Source of the DNA: an uncultured Lachnospiraceae bacterium
Lineage (GTDB): Bacteria; Bacillota; Clostridia; Lachnospirales; Lachnospiraceae
Assembly: GCA_947589315.1 (NCBI GenBank)
Contig: CANPZE010000008.1
Span: 1 to 64,000, forward strand
Length of the DNA stretch: 64,000 bases
Reading direction: 5' to 3'
Shown: piece after piece, positions 45,051 to 54,711 of the stretch
Layout of the letters: each line of letters begins with the position of its first letter
Position numbering within the stretch: position 1 is the stretch's first letter
Translations under genes and position numbers: made by a program
Notes under the pieces: generated by a model
Seen by the model: only the letters and a program-made list of their open reading frames with translations
Database searches by the model: none
What the model was told of the DNA's origin: nothing

Positions 45051-48000
45051 TTAGGATGCTCCCGCAAAATCACACCGCAAAGCCGCCGCCACGATCCATT
45101 CCCCATACTCCCTGTTCTCCCTGGCATAGGTCAAAAATCCTTTTTCGCCAAACCATTTATTAGAATTCACCATAGCATCTACTGCCTGCTGTACCCAATC
45201 ATGGATCTCACCCTCTCCCGTCCAACTGCCAAGCCTCCTCTCTGCCGCCAGACGTCCCAGGATGAACTGCAGGCCACCCCATGCCAATGATCTGATAACC
45301 TCTTGCTCCTGAGAGTCCTCTCCGCTGACAAGAAAGAAATAGCTATAAAATACAGCCGCATAATTATAAATTACCGGCTCATCCAGCTGCAGCGCCTGCG
45401 TCACAAATTTTATTGCTGTCATCTGTTCCTCTTGCTTCAGGGAAGTCATTCCATTGACCAGGAGCAAGGTTACTATACTCTCATATTGATTGCCGGAACC
45501 CATATCCAGGCGAAAGGTCTCATACGGGCCGTCCCAGTCTTGCTCCCCGCCTTCCTTCAAGGATTGCTTCTGTAGCGAAAAGAAATCTTCACGCACCAGA
45601 TCGGAGATCACAATACGATTAATATAGGCACAGATACTGCTGCTACAGCAGCGCTGAACATCCATCAGCAAATAGCACAGGTCACAGAAAAACCGCACAG
45701 ATATCGTCTCTTTCTGCTGCTCCATAATAGAAAAGATCCGGTCAATGATTTCCTGAAGCTCTGTCTCCTCTGCCACATGCCAGTTTTTGTTGATAAATGT
45801 ATCGCGGAGCGGCGTCATAAAGGTACTGTCATAGCCTTTCAGATTTCCACGCTCTTCTATCGCTGCTTCCAGCTTGTCCAGGCTCTGCCGGATCATGTCC
45901 AGATCCACCGTCTCCAGCTGATCCAGCCCAGATATAACCACCAGCTTCCTAAGCTCTATATAGCGCAGTTTCATCTGTATGAAATCCTCCCTGGAGGGAC
46001 GGCCTATATTTTCCATGTCTTCTGTCTCCGCCTCCGCCGCTGTCTCCTCAATCCGGCGGCTGATATCCTCCACAAGCCCATCGACAATCTCCAAGAACTT
46101 CGTGGCAGCGCTGCGCCCATCAGACGTCACGTCCTTTCGGTGAGACATAGTGATAAGAGCGCTATACAGTTCATAGCTTTTTTGCCGATTGTCAGGATAT
46201 TCTTTTATCTTCCCTATGTATTCCATGCAATACTCCTGCGGAGCATAAGAAAATACTGCCTCCGCCAACTTAGAATTACTCATCAGGGCCGTCTGCCTGG
46301 AAAAAATGTCGTCTATCATAGGTTTGCTTCTTGCCCAGTCCTCTTCCTCCATATCCGGACACCACAAACGCAAAAATTGATACTGGGTAGAATCATAATA
46401 TCTGTTTTGCTTTTTATAAAAAGCATCATATTGTACCAGCCAGCCAAGAAGGGATTTTCTCTGGGAAGCAGAGAAATACCGGGCAAAGGTATCCACTATA
46501 TTCAGTGCACCGGCCCACTGCAGAGGGATGCTCTGTTTGGTAATGAAATAGACAATGCGATCCAATTCTTCCCGCCCATGCTTCATCAGCAGTTTAGCCG
46601 CCAGCTCTTTCTCCTCCTTGGTCAGCTTCTTGGGATCCAGCCCCCGAATATAGTTAATAAAACAATTCCTCAGGGCAGAAATATCCCCACAGTATTTACC
46701 ATACCGGTCCAAATAGACGCCATTTAAAAATTCAAGTTCTGTCTGTGAGCGGATAATGCTGATATATTGCCACAAATCCCAGTAGCGAAGAGCCTCCAAG
46801 GTGTGAAGCGCAATCAGCCTGATCAATTGAAGGCGCTGCTGTTGGGAATCCTGCTTCTGTTTTCTGCACTCCCCGATCATAGATTCAATCACCAGCTTGC
46901 GCTGTTCCCAGAAAACCGCCATAGGCTGTTCCAGGATAATCCGGTTATACCGGTATATCCCTACATGTCTCTCCCTTTCCCGGAATGCTTCCAGCTCTCC
47001 ATCATCAGAGATATCTTCGGAAGCTTCCATCCCCATCCCATCAGGTTCTGCCTCTTCTTTCTGTTCCTTCCCTTCACTGCTGATATTTTTCGCAATCGTC
47101 TCATTGCTATCAATACCAGAAATGGGTTGAGCCTTTTCTGCATTTTGCCGCTCCTCCTCCATCTGCCAATGCTGGATCTGGATATTATCCCGGATCAGGT
47201 TCAGATAGCCCTGGATCGGTTCCATGTAATCCCGGTCATAATTTCCCAAACGGCATAATTCCGGAATATTTAATTCCTGCGCCTGCCAGTCATCATTCCA
47301 AAAATCCACCCAGGCCTTTTCCATAGGATGGGTACACTTCCGGCGAAGCTCCTCCATCTCTTCTTTGCCTGCGGCATAAAGGATCCTATGGAGCTTTTCC
47401 ATCTGCTCCACATAGTCAGAAAACTTCTTCCCCAACTCATGGGGCAGATGCCCGCAAAGATATCCTGCCGCCTGCAGCCATACTGTTCCATGGGGATCGT
47501 AATACCAGAGCAGGCCAACCACCGTCTCCAGTAAAAGCTGGGTTCCGGTATCATTCTGCAAATGGGCATAATCGCCCGACTGTATCCGATTCAGATATTT
47601 GTCATACCATTGTTCCCCTATGGCAATCCTCTGAAGTAAGAGCAGTACATCAAAAAGAGGTTGATATTCCCCCTCCACAATCAGTTTGCCGGATTCCTGC
47701 CTGAATGCATCAGGCTGTAAAGAATTTGTATACTCATAAGAAAAATGTTCCGCCTCGTTTCCATATTTCTGAAATACTATAATATAGGAAAAAAGCCAAT
47801 AAATCTTATTTAATGATACCGGCGTATCCCAATACTTTAATGCGGTAATGCACAGATGGCGCAGCTTTCCGATATTCCCATCCAGATAAGCCGTGTCTGC
47901 CTGTTCTTTGATATACTGAAGGATTTCCTGAAAATCCTTTTTTACAAATAAGATTTTCTCCTCTGAAAAACAAATGGTCGGCGTTTCCAGAAAAAGCTGC

Positions 48001-49166
48001 TCTGCTGTCAGATCAAGAGTCTCAAGCCCCAGGCGGTCCAGGCGGCAACGCATTTGAGCATCTCCATGATCCTTATTCAGGGCTTCCTGCATAAAAGTGG
48101 ATAAAAGCTGTTCCACTATATGCCCCTTAAATTCCGGCAGCTTCTCCCATACGCCGGAAAGCTCCTCTGAGATTTCATCTGTCCGCTCCGGAATGCCGTC
48201 CGCAGGGTCGAATATCACATGATCGATCTTAGCATTAATCTTTTCCAATCGCCTATTATATAACTTTACCAGGCGATAATGATTTCTCAAAGCGCGATAG
48301 ATCTTCTCATGCCGCCCCTCAGAGGGCAGAAGCTTCCGGAAAGTCACGGTAACCTTATGGTTTCTCACGCCATCTACTTCCACTGTCAAAGCATGGCGTA
48401 TCCAATGGGCCAAATTCTCCATAGTTCCATGCCGGTATTTGATCAGAGTGATCGTATCGCAACGGTTGGAATCTTCATCCAACAGATCGCATACTGCGAT
48501 CACAGCATTCATTGCTGCTATCCGTTCCTCATCCAGCTGCAGCTTCTTAATGCTCCCTGTATTAGATAAAAAGCTGGGATCCCATTCCCAACACTGGTGG
48601 GAGGCGGCCATACCGATCACCACCATCATATGGTCCTTAAGGGAGATTCTATTCCCCTCCGGCGCCCTGTCACCGTCACGCCCCTTCTGGGCCTGTACAT
48701 CCAGTTCAAACTCATCCTGAAGCAGGCGCAGGACCAGGCCCTGCAGACGGATCACATGGGTACGCCTTACCCAATTGGCCAGGTCAGCCAGCCCCTTCAT
48801 ATTGGATGTTTTGTCTTCATCAGGCAGATCCTGCGCATCCTGAGAAAGCATCCCAATGTCATGGATAACCAATGCCAACAGAAGGTAGCCGATCTCCTGC
48901 TGGGAAAGTTCGTACAGCCACCCGTCCTCCACTGCCCATTCCGATGCCCTGCGCACAATACTGCATATATGAGGCAGCGCATGATTGGTAAATTCCGGCA
49001 TATGACAGTTGTCTGCTAAGCGGTCCACGCTTTGGATCAACAATCTCAATATGTTAGTATACTGGGGAAAAGGAGGATCGGAGAACGCCCTCTTTGCCAG
49101 AGGGCTCTCCATAATATAATCCGTTGCCTGAGATAACTCAATATCAAAATCTGGTACTTTTTTCAT
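45051..49166 (-). CDS. Giant HD-domain protein of unknown function
   Basis: 1371 residues, no signal peptide or membrane helix. The N-terminal ~340 residues hold an HD-type metal-dependent phosphohydrolase core: His in FTNHALPHI, the HD pair in ALVIHDIGM, a further His in AASHQCWEWD and the distal Asp with Arg in VCDLLDEDSNRCD. This arrangement resembles the HD domain fused to Hsp90-like chaperones, but no chaperone ATPase follows. The remainder (about 340-1371) is mostly alpha-helical, possibly repeat-like, with an acidic linker at roughly 670-730. Start ATG 49166 with GGGAG 7 bp upstream. It sits 30 bp past the rplQ terminator. Substrate and role unknown; signalling, stress or defence are possibilities only. 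Confidence 0.75.
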   Translation of the reverse strand: MKKVPDFDIELSQATDYIMESPLAKRAFSDPPFPQYTNILRLLIQSVDRLADNCHMPEFTNHALPHICSIVRRASEWAVEDGWLYELSQQEIGYLLLALVIHDIGMLSQDAQDLPDEDKTSNMKGLADLANWVRRTHVIRLQGLVLRLLQDEFELDVQAQKGRDGDRAPEGNRISLKDHMMVVIGMAASHQCWEWDPSFLSNTGSIKKLQLDEERIAAMNAVIAVCDLLDEDSNRCDTITLIKYRHGTMENLAHWIRHALTVEVDGVRNHKVTVTFRKLLPSEGRHEKIYRALRNHYRLVKLYNRRLEKINAKIDHVIFDPADGIPERTDEISEELSGVWEKLPEFKGHIVEQLLSTFMQEALNKDHGDAQMRCRLDRLGLETLDLTAEQLFLETPTICFSEEKILFVKKDFQEILQYIKEQADTAYLDGNIGKLRHLCITALKYWDTPVSLNKIYWLFSYIIVFQKYGNEAEHFSYEYTNSLQPDAFRQESGKLIVEGEYQPLFDVLLLLQRIAIGEQWYDKYLNRIQSGDYAHLQNDTGTQLLLETVVGLLWYYDPHGTVWLQAAGYLCGHLPHELGKKFSDYVEQMEKLHRILYAAGKEEMEELRRKCTHPMEKAWVDFWNDDWQAQELNIPELCRLGNYDRDYMEPIQGYLNLIRDNIQIQHWQMEEERQNAEKAQPISGIDSNETIAKNISSEGKEQKEEAEPDGMGMEASEDISDDGELEAFRERERHVGIYRYNRIILEQPMAVFWEQRKLVIESMIGECRKQKQDSQQQRLQLIRLIALHTLEALRYWDLWQYISIIRSQTELEFLNGVYLDRYGKYCGDISALRNCFINYIRGLDPKKLTKEEKELAAKLLMKHGREELDRIVYFITKQSIPLQWAGALNIVDTFARYFSASQRKSLLGWLVQYDAFYKKQNRYYDSTQYQFLRLWCPDMEEEDWARSKPMIDDIFSRQTALMSNSKLAEAVFSYAPQEYCMEYIGKIKEYPDNRQKSYELYSALITMSHRKDVTSDGRSAATKFLEIVDGLVEDISRRIEETAAEAETEDMENIGRPSREDFIQMKLRYIELRKLVVISGLDQLETVDLDMIRQSLDKLEAAIEERGNLKGYDSTFMTPLRDTFINKNWHVAEETELQEIIDRIFSIMEQQKETISVRFFCDLCYLLMDVQRCCSSSICAYINRIVISDLVREDFFSLQKQSLKEGGEQDWDGPYETFRLDMGSGNQYESIVTLLLVNGMTSLKQEEQMTAIKFVTQALQLDEPVIYNYAAVFYSYFFLVSGEDSQEQEVIRSLAWGGLQFILGRLAAERRLGSWTGEGEIHDWVQQAVDAMVNSNKWFGEKGFLTYARENREYGEWIVAAALRCDFAGAS

Positions 49167-49192
49167 TTACAATCTCCCTTCCCTCATTCTTC

Positions 49193-49262
49193 AAAAAAGA
49201 GACCATCTGCGGCAACAGAACCTCCTCTGCGGGAATCTCCTGTTACCGGAAATGGTCTCTAT
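49193..49262 (-). terminator. Rho-independent terminator of the alpha operon
   Basis: A two-part stem: AGAGACCAT with ATGGTCTCT (49198-49206 and 49252-49260) and an inner stem CGGTAACAG with CTGTTGCCG. On the minus strand it is followed by TTTTTT. It lies 18 bp after the rplQ stop and only about 30 bp before the HD-domain start. Confidence 0.85.
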
Positions 49263-49278
49263 CATTCATCCATTCAGA

Positions 49279-49821
49279 TTATACTAATTCAATCAATACC
49301 TGCATTGCAGCATCGCCTTTACGCTGGCCAATCTTTACAATACGGGTATAACCACCGTTTCCATTACGCTCTGCGTACTTAGGCCCCAGTTCATCCAAAA
49401 CCTTAGAAGCCACATCCACGGTCTTAGTCTCTTTTCTGCGGTTCCGGGAATCCTTGGGAACCTCGGTAACCTTATACAGAACCTTCTGCATCTGCCTTCT
49501 TGCATGCAGCCTGGAAGGCTGATCCTTCTTGATCTCCTTCTCTACCTCATCATATACGGTAACCTTCTTGCCGTCCACTTCTTCCTTTACTCTACGGCCG
49601 TCCTTATCTTTACGGGGAACTTTAGCAGTAACCGTAACGGTATCATAATTATTGCACTCCTTGATCCCCAATGCAATGATCTTTTCTGCAATCTTGCGGA
49701 TTTCCTTTGCCTTCGCCTCAGTTGTGACGATTCTGCCATAATACAGCAGGTTGGTCACCTGATTACGAAGCAATGCTTTTCTCTGACTGGAAGTTCTTCC
49801 AAGTTTTCTATAGCCTGCCAT
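49279..49821 (-). CDS. rplQ: 50S ribosomal protein L17, enlarged
   Basis: 180 residues against about 120 in B. subtilis. The N-terminal part ([18 protein letters not shown]) and C-terminus ([25 protein letters not shown]) are standard. Residues about 56-104 are an inserted, highly charged Lys/Glu-rich segment between LGIKE and LHARRQ. Similar enlarged L17 proteins are known in Lachnospiraceae. It is the last gene of the alpha operon, 11 bp after rpoA, and has an AGGAGG ribosome binding site. Confidence 0.97.
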   Translation of the reverse strand: MAGYRKLGRTSSQRKALLRNQVTNLLYYGRIVTTEAKAKEIRKIAEKIIALGIKECNNYDTVTVTAKVPRKDKDGRRVKEEVDGKKVTVYDEVEKEIKKDQPSRLHARRQMQKVLYKVTEVPKDSRNRRKETKTVDVASKVLDELGPKYAERNGNGGYTRIVKIGQRKGDAAMQVLIELV

Positions 49822-49832
49822 GTGCTTACCTC

Positions 49833-50795
49833 CTAATTGCCATCCCCTAAATTCAGGGAAAGTCCTAATTCTTTTAACTTAGCCAAAACCTCATCCAAAG
49901 ACTTACGTCCAAGGTTTCTTACTTTCATCATATCCTCAGATGTACGGCTGCAAAGCTCTTCCACTGTATTAATCCCTGCCCTCTTCAAGCAATTATAGGA
50001 ACGAACAGAGAGCTCCAGCTCATCAATGTTCATCTCAAGAACCTTTTCCTTTCCATCCTCTTCTGCCTGCGCCATTACCTCAATCTTCTTGGCATTCTCA
50101 GACAGATTGATGAAAGAATTCAAATGATCGCTCATCACCTTTGCTGCCAGGCTGACAGCATCGCTGGGTTCGATCGTACCGTTTGTATATACATCTAATG
50201 TCAGCTTATCATAATCTGTGATCTGACCAACGCGAGTATTCTCAACCTGGATATTCACTCTCTCAACCGGTGTAAATATAGAATCGATCGCAATCATGTT
50301 CAGGGGCAGATCCTCCCGTTTGTTCTTATCTGCACTGACATATCCGCGGTTGTTCACAATCGTCATTTCAATATAAAGCTTACAGTCAGGACCGCCGCTG
50401 AGTGTGGCGATGACCTGATCCGGATTCATAATCTCAATATCTGAATCCACCTGGATATCTGCAGCTGTAATTACACCCTCTCCCGAAGCCTCAATATAAG
50501 CTGTCTTGACTTCATCAGCGTCGCTGTTATTCTTGATCGCCAGACTTTTAATATTCATGATGATCTCAGTAACATCCTCCTTAACACCAGGAATCGCACT
50601 GAATTCATGAACCACGCCATCAATCTTGATATGGCTAACAGCAGTCCCCGGCAAGGATGAAAGCATAATCCTTCTGAGCGAATTACCCAAAGTCGTACCG
50701 TATCCTCTTTCCAGAGGTTCTACTACAAACCGTCCATATTTCTTGTCTTCTGAAATCTCAGCAATCTCAATATTTGGTTCTTTAAAATCAAGCAC
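49833..50795 (-). CDS. rpoA: RNA polymerase alpha subunit
   Basis: 320 residues. The N-terminal domain ([22 protein letters not shown]) mediates dimerisation and assembly. The C-terminal domain ([21 protein letters not shown], then LGRKSLDEV) contacts UP-element DNA and activators. The start codon is GTG with AAGGAGGG 8 bp upstream. It follows rpsD by 45 bp. Confidence 0.98.
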   Translation of the reverse strand: MLDFKEPNIEIAEISEDKKYGRFVVEPLERGYGTTLGNSLRRIMLSSLPGTAVSHIKIDGVVHEFSAIPGVKEDVTEIIMNIKSLAIKNNSDADEVKTAYIEASGEGVITAADIQVDSDIEIMNPDQVIATLSGGPDCKLYIEMTIVNNRGYVSADKNKREDLPLNMIAIDSIFTPVERVNIQVENTRVGQITDYDKLTLDVYTNGTIEPSDAVSLAAKVMSDHLNSFINLSENAKKIEVMAQAEEDGKEKVLEMNIDELELSVRSYNCLKRAGINTVEELCSRTSEDMMKVRNLGRKSLDEVLAKLKELGLSLNLGDGN

Positions 50796-50840
50796 TCTCG
50801 GACCCTCCTTTTGGGTTTATGCTTACATGCTATCCGGTTA

Positions 50841-51434
50841 TTACTTAGAATATAACTCGACGATAAGCACTTCATTTACAGGAACATCAATCTGCTCTCT
50901 GGTGGGGATCTCCTTTACAGTACCGGAAAGCTTCTCGTGATCAGCCTCAAGCCAGTCCGGAACCAGTCTTCCATCTGTCACTTCGAGGATATCTTTGTAT
51001 CTCTGAGCGCTCTTCATCTTTTCCTTGATCTCAATAACGTCACCCGGCTTAACGGTGTAGGACGGAATACTTACGCACTTTCCATTTACCAGGACATGCT
51101 TGTGCCCTACGATCTGTCTTGCCTCTTTTCTTGTACGTCCATAGCCCATGCGGAATATTACGTTATCCAGTCTCAGTTCCAGAAGGATCATAAGATTCTC
51201 GCCTGTAGTACCATACTTCAGCTTCTGGGCCTTTGCAAAGTTATTTCTAAAAGGCTTCTCCAATACGCCATAAATAAACTTTGCTTTCTGCTTTTCCTTC
51301 AGCTGGATCGCATACTCGCTCTGCTTTCTTCCAGCTCTCGCATTTCTATTGGACTTCTTGTCAAGTCCCATAAATGCCGGCTCAATTCCAAGAGCTCTGC
51401 ATCTTTTCAATACCGGCGTCATATCTCTTGCCAT
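50841..51434 (-). CDS. rpsD: 30S ribosomal protein S4
   Basis: 197 residues. S4 RNA-binding domain (LELRLDNVIFRMGYGRTRKEA) in the second half. S4 starts 30S assembly and in several bacteria is an autogenous repressor of its own operon. Its place between rpsK and rpoA makes it the natural candidate to bind the structured region upstream of rpsM. AGGAGG ribosome binding site present. Confidence 0.98.
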   Translation of the reverse strand: MARDMTPVLKRCRALGIEPAFMGLDKKSNRNARAGRKQSEYAIQLKEKQKAKFIYGVLEKPFRNNFAKAQKLKYGTTGENLMILLELRLDNVIFRMGYGRTRKEARQIVGHKHVLVNGKCVSIPSYTVKPGDVIEIKEKMKSAQRYKDILEVTDGRLVPDWLEADHEKLSGTVKEIPTREQIDVPVNEVLIVELYSK

Positions 51435-51482
51435 GTTCTTTCTTCCTCCTAATGATAATAAACTGTTCTCAATCGCTTCCTG

Positions 51483-51878
51483 CTATACGCGGCGGCGCTT
51501 TGGCGGCCTGCATCCATTATGCGGCACAGGAGTTACGTCCCGGATGCTGGTTACATCGATACCAGATGCCTGCAATGCGCGGATCGCAGCCTCTCGGCCA
51601 GACCCCGGCCCCTTTACCATTACATCGACAGACGTCAGACCGTGAGGCAGGGCTGCCTTTGCTGCAGTCTCCGCTGCCATCTGCGCCGCATAAGGCGTGG
51701 ACTTCTTGGATCCACGGAATCCCAATCCGCCGGCACTGGCCCAGGAAATTGCATTTCCTTCGGAATCTGTCAGCGTAACGATTGTATTATTAAAGGAAGA
51801 CTGAATATGTGCCTGTCCATGTCCGACATTCTTCTTGACACGCTTCTTTGTCGCCTTCTTTGCTACCTGTTTAGCCAT
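51483..51878 (-). CDS. rpsK: 30S ribosomal protein S11
   Basis: 131 residues, with [20 protein letters not shown] and the C-terminal [10 protein letters not shown] typical of S11. Forms part of the mRNA channel platform of the 30S subunit. 38 bp after rpsM, AGGAGG ribosome binding site. Confidence 0.98.
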   Translation of the reverse strand: MAKQVAKKATKKRVKKNVGHGQAHIQSSFNNTIVTLTDSEGNAISWASAGGLGFRGSKKSTPYAAQMAAETAAKAALPHGLTSVDVMVKGPGSGREAAIRALQASGIDVTSIRDVTPVPHNGCRPPKRRRV

Positions 51879-51916
51879 TTGTCAAACCCTCCTAATAGAA
51901 GTACATAATCAATATA

Positions 51917-52285
51917 TTACTTTTTCTTATTTGCGACAGTACGCTTAGGACCCTTACGAGTTCTTGCATTTGTCTTCGTCTTCTGTCCTCTGACCGGAAG
52001 CCCCTTCCTGTGACGGATCCCCCTGTAGCATCCGATCTCCTGGAGCCTCTTAATGTTCAGCGCGATCTCCCTACGCAGATCACCCTCTACAGTCTGGGAA
52101 GCATCAATAACATCACGGATACGTCCTACCTCTTCATCAGTAAGATCCTTTACGCGGGTATCCGGATTTACTTTGGCTTCTGCTAAAATGCGGTTGGAGC
52201 TGACTCTGCCAATCCCATAAATATAGGTGAGCCCAATCTCAACACGCTTGTCTCTTGGTAAATCTACACCACTAATACGTGCCAT
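51917..52285 (-). CDS. rpsM: 30S ribosomal protein S13
   Basis: 122 residues, with [25 protein letters not shown] at the start and a [19 protein letters not shown] tail. Contacts the P-site tRNA and the inter-subunit bridge. The start has GGAGG about 12 bp upstream. A 346-bp non-coding gap precedes it. Confidence 0.98.
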   Translation of the reverse strand: MARISGVDLPRDKRVEIGLTYIYGIGRVSSNRILAEAKVNPDTRVKDLTDEEVGRIRDVIDASQTVEGDLRREIALNIKRLQEIGCYRGIRHRKGLPVRGQKTKTNARTRKGPKRTVANKKK

Positions 52286-52631
52286 GTGTACTTTGCACCT
52301 CCGTTATTTTTCATGAATTTAATAGTTGTTGATCACAGTGATCACACTGTCAGCCGCTTTAAATTGTAATCTCACTGCATAGACATCCTCTCGGGACCTG
52401 CCCTATTGCAAATACCGGGATCGCCTGCGAATTGACGATCGGTCCATGCCGCAGTCATCATTCTGCCGTGGTAAGACCAGTACCGGATGAAATGACGCAT
52501 CCTGAACTGAAGTGGTTGATCGATCCACTCACAATGTCATAGCACAATTCCGATTGTACTATAATTACAGAAAGCAAGTTCTATCATAACGACAGAAAAG
52601 CCAAAGTCTCCTTTGGTCTCTGTCCTCTTAT
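52286..52631 (-). promoter_or_regulatory. Inverted-repeat-rich region upstream of rpsM, candidate regulatory RNA
   Basis: 346 bp without a convincing gene between rpmJ and rpsM. It contains, in transcription order: a hairpin just after rpmJ (52591-52624), a 10-bp stem with a CGGA loop (52539-52562), an AGTGG/CCACT pair, a GATCG/CGATC pair (52419-52440) and a palindromic TGATCA-CAG-TGATCA cluster with CAGTG/CACTG (52330-52349). This could be an S4 or other r-protein-binding leader, or another structured element. A 42-codon frame (52372-52500) exists but has no good ribosome binding site. Confidence 0.45.
52591..52624 (-). terminator. Hairpin after rpmJ, possible terminator or attenuator
   Basis: Outer arms GACAGA and TCTGTC, inner arms CCAAAG and CTTTGG around GAGA. 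A short CTTTTC run is contained in the 3' arm rather than after it. It may partially separate rpmJ from rpsM. Confidence 0.45.
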
Positions 52632-52745
52632 TTAGCCCTGTCTCTGCTTGTGACGGGGATTCTCACAGATTACTCTGATCCGTCCCTTTCTTTTGATGAC
52701 CTTACATTTTTCGCAGATCGGTTTTACTGAAGATCTAACTTTCAC
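52632..52745 (-). CDS. rpmJ: 50S ribosomal protein L36
   Basis: 37 residues: [20 protein letters not shown], then a C-terminal part with Cys and His ([11 protein letters not shown]). The Cys-x2-Cys, Cys, His zinc ligands show the zinc-binding form. The start codon is GTG with AAAGGAGG 7 bp upstream. Follows infA by 89 bp. Confidence 0.97.
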   Translation of the reverse strand: MKVRSSVKPICEKCKVIKRKGRIRVICENPRHKQRQG

Positions 52746-52834
52746 AGCAATACCTCCTTTCAAAAAAGTCCATTGACTATATTAACACAAATAAAATGGT
52801 AATGCAAGAAATATTTTCCTAAATTTATGGCATT

Positions 52835-53053
52835 TTATTTATCTCTCCAGGTGATCCTGCCTTTCGTCAGATCGTAAGGGGACATTTCCATTGTCACCTT
52901 ATCGCCCGGCAGGATACGGATAAAGTTCTTCCGCAGCTTTCCGCTGATATGCGCCAGCACCTGATGCCCGTTCTCCAGCTCCACTTTAAACATAGCATTC
53001 GGCAGCTTCTCTACAACGATACCTTCAATCTCAATAACATCTTCCTTTGACAT
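52835..53053 (-). CDS. infA: Translation initiation factor IF-1
   Basis: 72 residues, S1/OB fold: [19 protein letters not shown], then [21 protein letters not shown]. Binds the 30S A site with IF-2 and IF-3. GGAGG ribosome binding site 4 bp before the start. The KOW-type RNA-binding gene often found between map and infA in Lachnospiraceae is absent. Confidence 0.98.
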   Translation of the reverse strand: MSKEDVIEIEGIVVEKLPNAMFKVELENGHQVLAHISGKLRKNFIRILPGDKVTMEMSPYDLTKGRITWRDK

Positions 53054-53140
53054 GCTTCCTCCTATCTGCCGTTTCCGGCCACCTTTCCATTTCCTTCTTT
53101 TCTTCTATCATAAAATTCCCATTACGCAGTTATCCGGTTA

Positions 53141-53905
53141 TCATATCAAATCTGCATTATAGGAAAGCAGCTCCGGCTCTCCTTCTGTAATAAGAATGGT
53201 GTTTTCATAATGTGCTGATTTCTTGGAATCTCTGGTCACAACAGTCCAGTCATCCTCCAGGACCCACACTTCCCAGCCGCCGGCATTCACCATAGGCTCC
53301 ACTGCCAATGTCATGCCTGGACGGAGCTTCATGCCTCTCCCAATCGGCTTGAAGTTAGGGATCTGGGGCTCTTCATGAAGATTTTTGCCAATCCCATGCC
53401 CCACCAGGTCGCGTACCACCGAATATCCATTATCCTCTACAAAATCCTGGATTGCCTTAGAGATATCATACAAGTGATTCTCCGCTTTTGCCATCTTTAT
53501 CCCTTCAAAGAAGCTCTGCTTTGTCACATCGATCAGTCTCTGGTCTTCCTCGGAGATCTGTCCTACTGCATGGGTACGGGCGGAATCCGACTGATAGCCC
53601 TTGTAGATCACTCCCGCATCCAAGCTTACAATATCCCCTTCCTGAAGAATCCGTTTCTTACTGGGAATCCCATGGACTACCTCATCATTCACGGAAATGC
53701 AGATGGAGGCCGGATAGCCGTTATAATCCAAAAAAGATGGAACGCAGCCATAACTGCGTATCACTTCCTCTCCCTTTCGGTTAATATCCATAGTAGAGAT
53801 TCCCGGGCGTATGATCTTGTACATTTCGTCATGGACAATAGCAAGAATCCTGCCTGCCTCACGCATTAATTCAATCTCATGTTCTGATTTAATCGATACT
53901 GACAT
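53141..53905 (-). CDS. map: Methionine aminopeptidase, type I
   Basis: 254 residues, cytosolic. Removes initiator Met from nascent proteins. Metal ligands and catalytic His are visible: VNDEVVHGIP (His), LDAGVIYKGYQSDSA (Asp, Asp), VGHGIGKNLHE (His), LAVEPMV (Glu), HYENTI (Glu). The ATG at 53905 has AGAAGG upstream; the frame runs 32 codons further without one. Between adk and map lies a perfect 9-bp hairpin (53956-53978). Confidence 0.96.
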   Translation of the reverse strand: MSVSIKSEHEIELMREAGRILAIVHDEMYKIIRPGISTMDINRKGEEVIRSYGCVPSFLDYNGYPASICISVNDEVVHGIPSKKRILQEGDIVSLDAGVIYKGYQSDSARTHAVGQISEEDQRLIDVTKQSFFEGIKMAKAENHLYDISKAIQDFVEDNGYSVVRDLVGHGIGKNLHEEPQIPNFKPIGRGMKLRPGMTLAVEPMVNAGGWEVWVLEDDWTVVTRDSKKSAHYENTILITEGEPELLSYNADLI

Positions 53906-53955
53906 AATCTGCCTTCTTTCTATTATGCTGTCCCAAACCCTTCTGCTCCATGAAA

Positions 53956-53978
53956 GAAACCCGGTATTCCCGGGTTTC
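53956..53978 (-). promoter_or_regulatory. Hairpin between adk and map
   Basis: Arms GAAACCCGG and CCGGGTTTC with a 5-nt loop, followed on the minus strand by TTTCATGG. Possible attenuator or processing site in the adk-map spacer. Confidence 0.45.
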
Positions 53979-54022
53979 CAGATCGTACGGAGCACAGGCA
54001 TTGTCTGCCAAAATAAATTCGA

Positions 54023-54670
54023 TCATTCTCCGTCCAAAAGCTTACAGATTTCTGCAAAAGCCGGCTCCAGACCAATTGCGCCATCTATTACATGAAGGAT
54101 CCCTTCCTTCTCATAATACTCGATCAATGGAGCCGTCTGCTCATGATATACGTCCAATCTCTTCTTCACAGTCTCCGGAGCATCATCTTTGCGCAGCTCA
54201 AGCTCTCCGCCACAGTTATCACAGATCCCTTCCTTTTTCGGCGGAATATTCACTATATGATAAGTCGCCCCACAGCTGGCGCATACTCTTCTCCCAGCCA
54301 TCCGGTCAATAATCTTTTCATCTGCCAGATGGATCTCGATCGCACAGTCTATTTTCTCTCCCGAAGCAGCCAGGGCTTTCGTCAATGCCTCTGCCTGAGG
54401 AATCGTTCTGGGAAAACCATCCAATACATATCCCTTTAAGGCATCTTCCTGGTGGATCCGGTCCACTACCAGATCGCAGGTCAATTCGTCAGGTACAAGC
54501 TCCCCGGCATCCATATAGCTCTTCGCCTTCTTGCCAAGCTCTGTCCCTGCCTTAATATTCTCCCGGAAGATATCTCCTGTAGAAATATGGGGAATTCCGT
54601 ATTTTTCAGAAATCCTTGATGCATGGGTTCCTTTTCCGGCACCGGGGGCGCCTAACATAATAATCTTCAT
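54023..54670 (-). CDS. adk: Adenylate kinase, Cys4 zinc form
   Basis: 215 residues. Catalyses ATP + AMP to 2 ADP. P-loop [14 protein letters not shown]-binding segment, and a LID with zinc ligands CASC and CDNC, as usual in Gram-positives. The ATG at 54670 follows GAAAGGAG. It is first in the cluster and has a strong promoter 40 bp upstream. secY, its usual upstream neighbour, is not present. Confidence 0.97.
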   Translation of the reverse strand: MKIIMLGAPGAGKGTHASRISEKYGIPHISTGDIFRENIKAGTELGKKAKSYMDAGELVPDELTCDLVVDRIHQEDALKGYVLDGFPRTIPQAEALTKALAASGEKIDCAIEIHLADEKIIDRMAGRRVCASCGATYHIVNIPPKKEGICDNCGGELELRKDDAPETVKKRLDVYHEQTAPLIEYYEKEGILHVIDGAIGLEPAFAEICKLLDGE

Positions 54671-54711
54671 ATAGCGGCTCCTTTCATATCAAAAAATAAC
54701 ACTTATGGAAT

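Noticed and set aside
45777-46727. A 316-codon plus-strand frame opposite the HD-domain protein
   Set aside because: Antisense shadow of a 1371-codon gene, no ribosome binding site, no recognisable domain.
52372-52500. A 42-codon frame in the rpmJ-rpsM gap
   Set aside because: No Shine-Dalgarno sequence and it runs through predicted stems; kept only as an alternative to a regulatory RNA.
53054-53140. A KOW-type RNA-binding gene between map and infA
   Set aside because: Expected in some relatives, but the 87-bp gap is too short and holds no matching frame.
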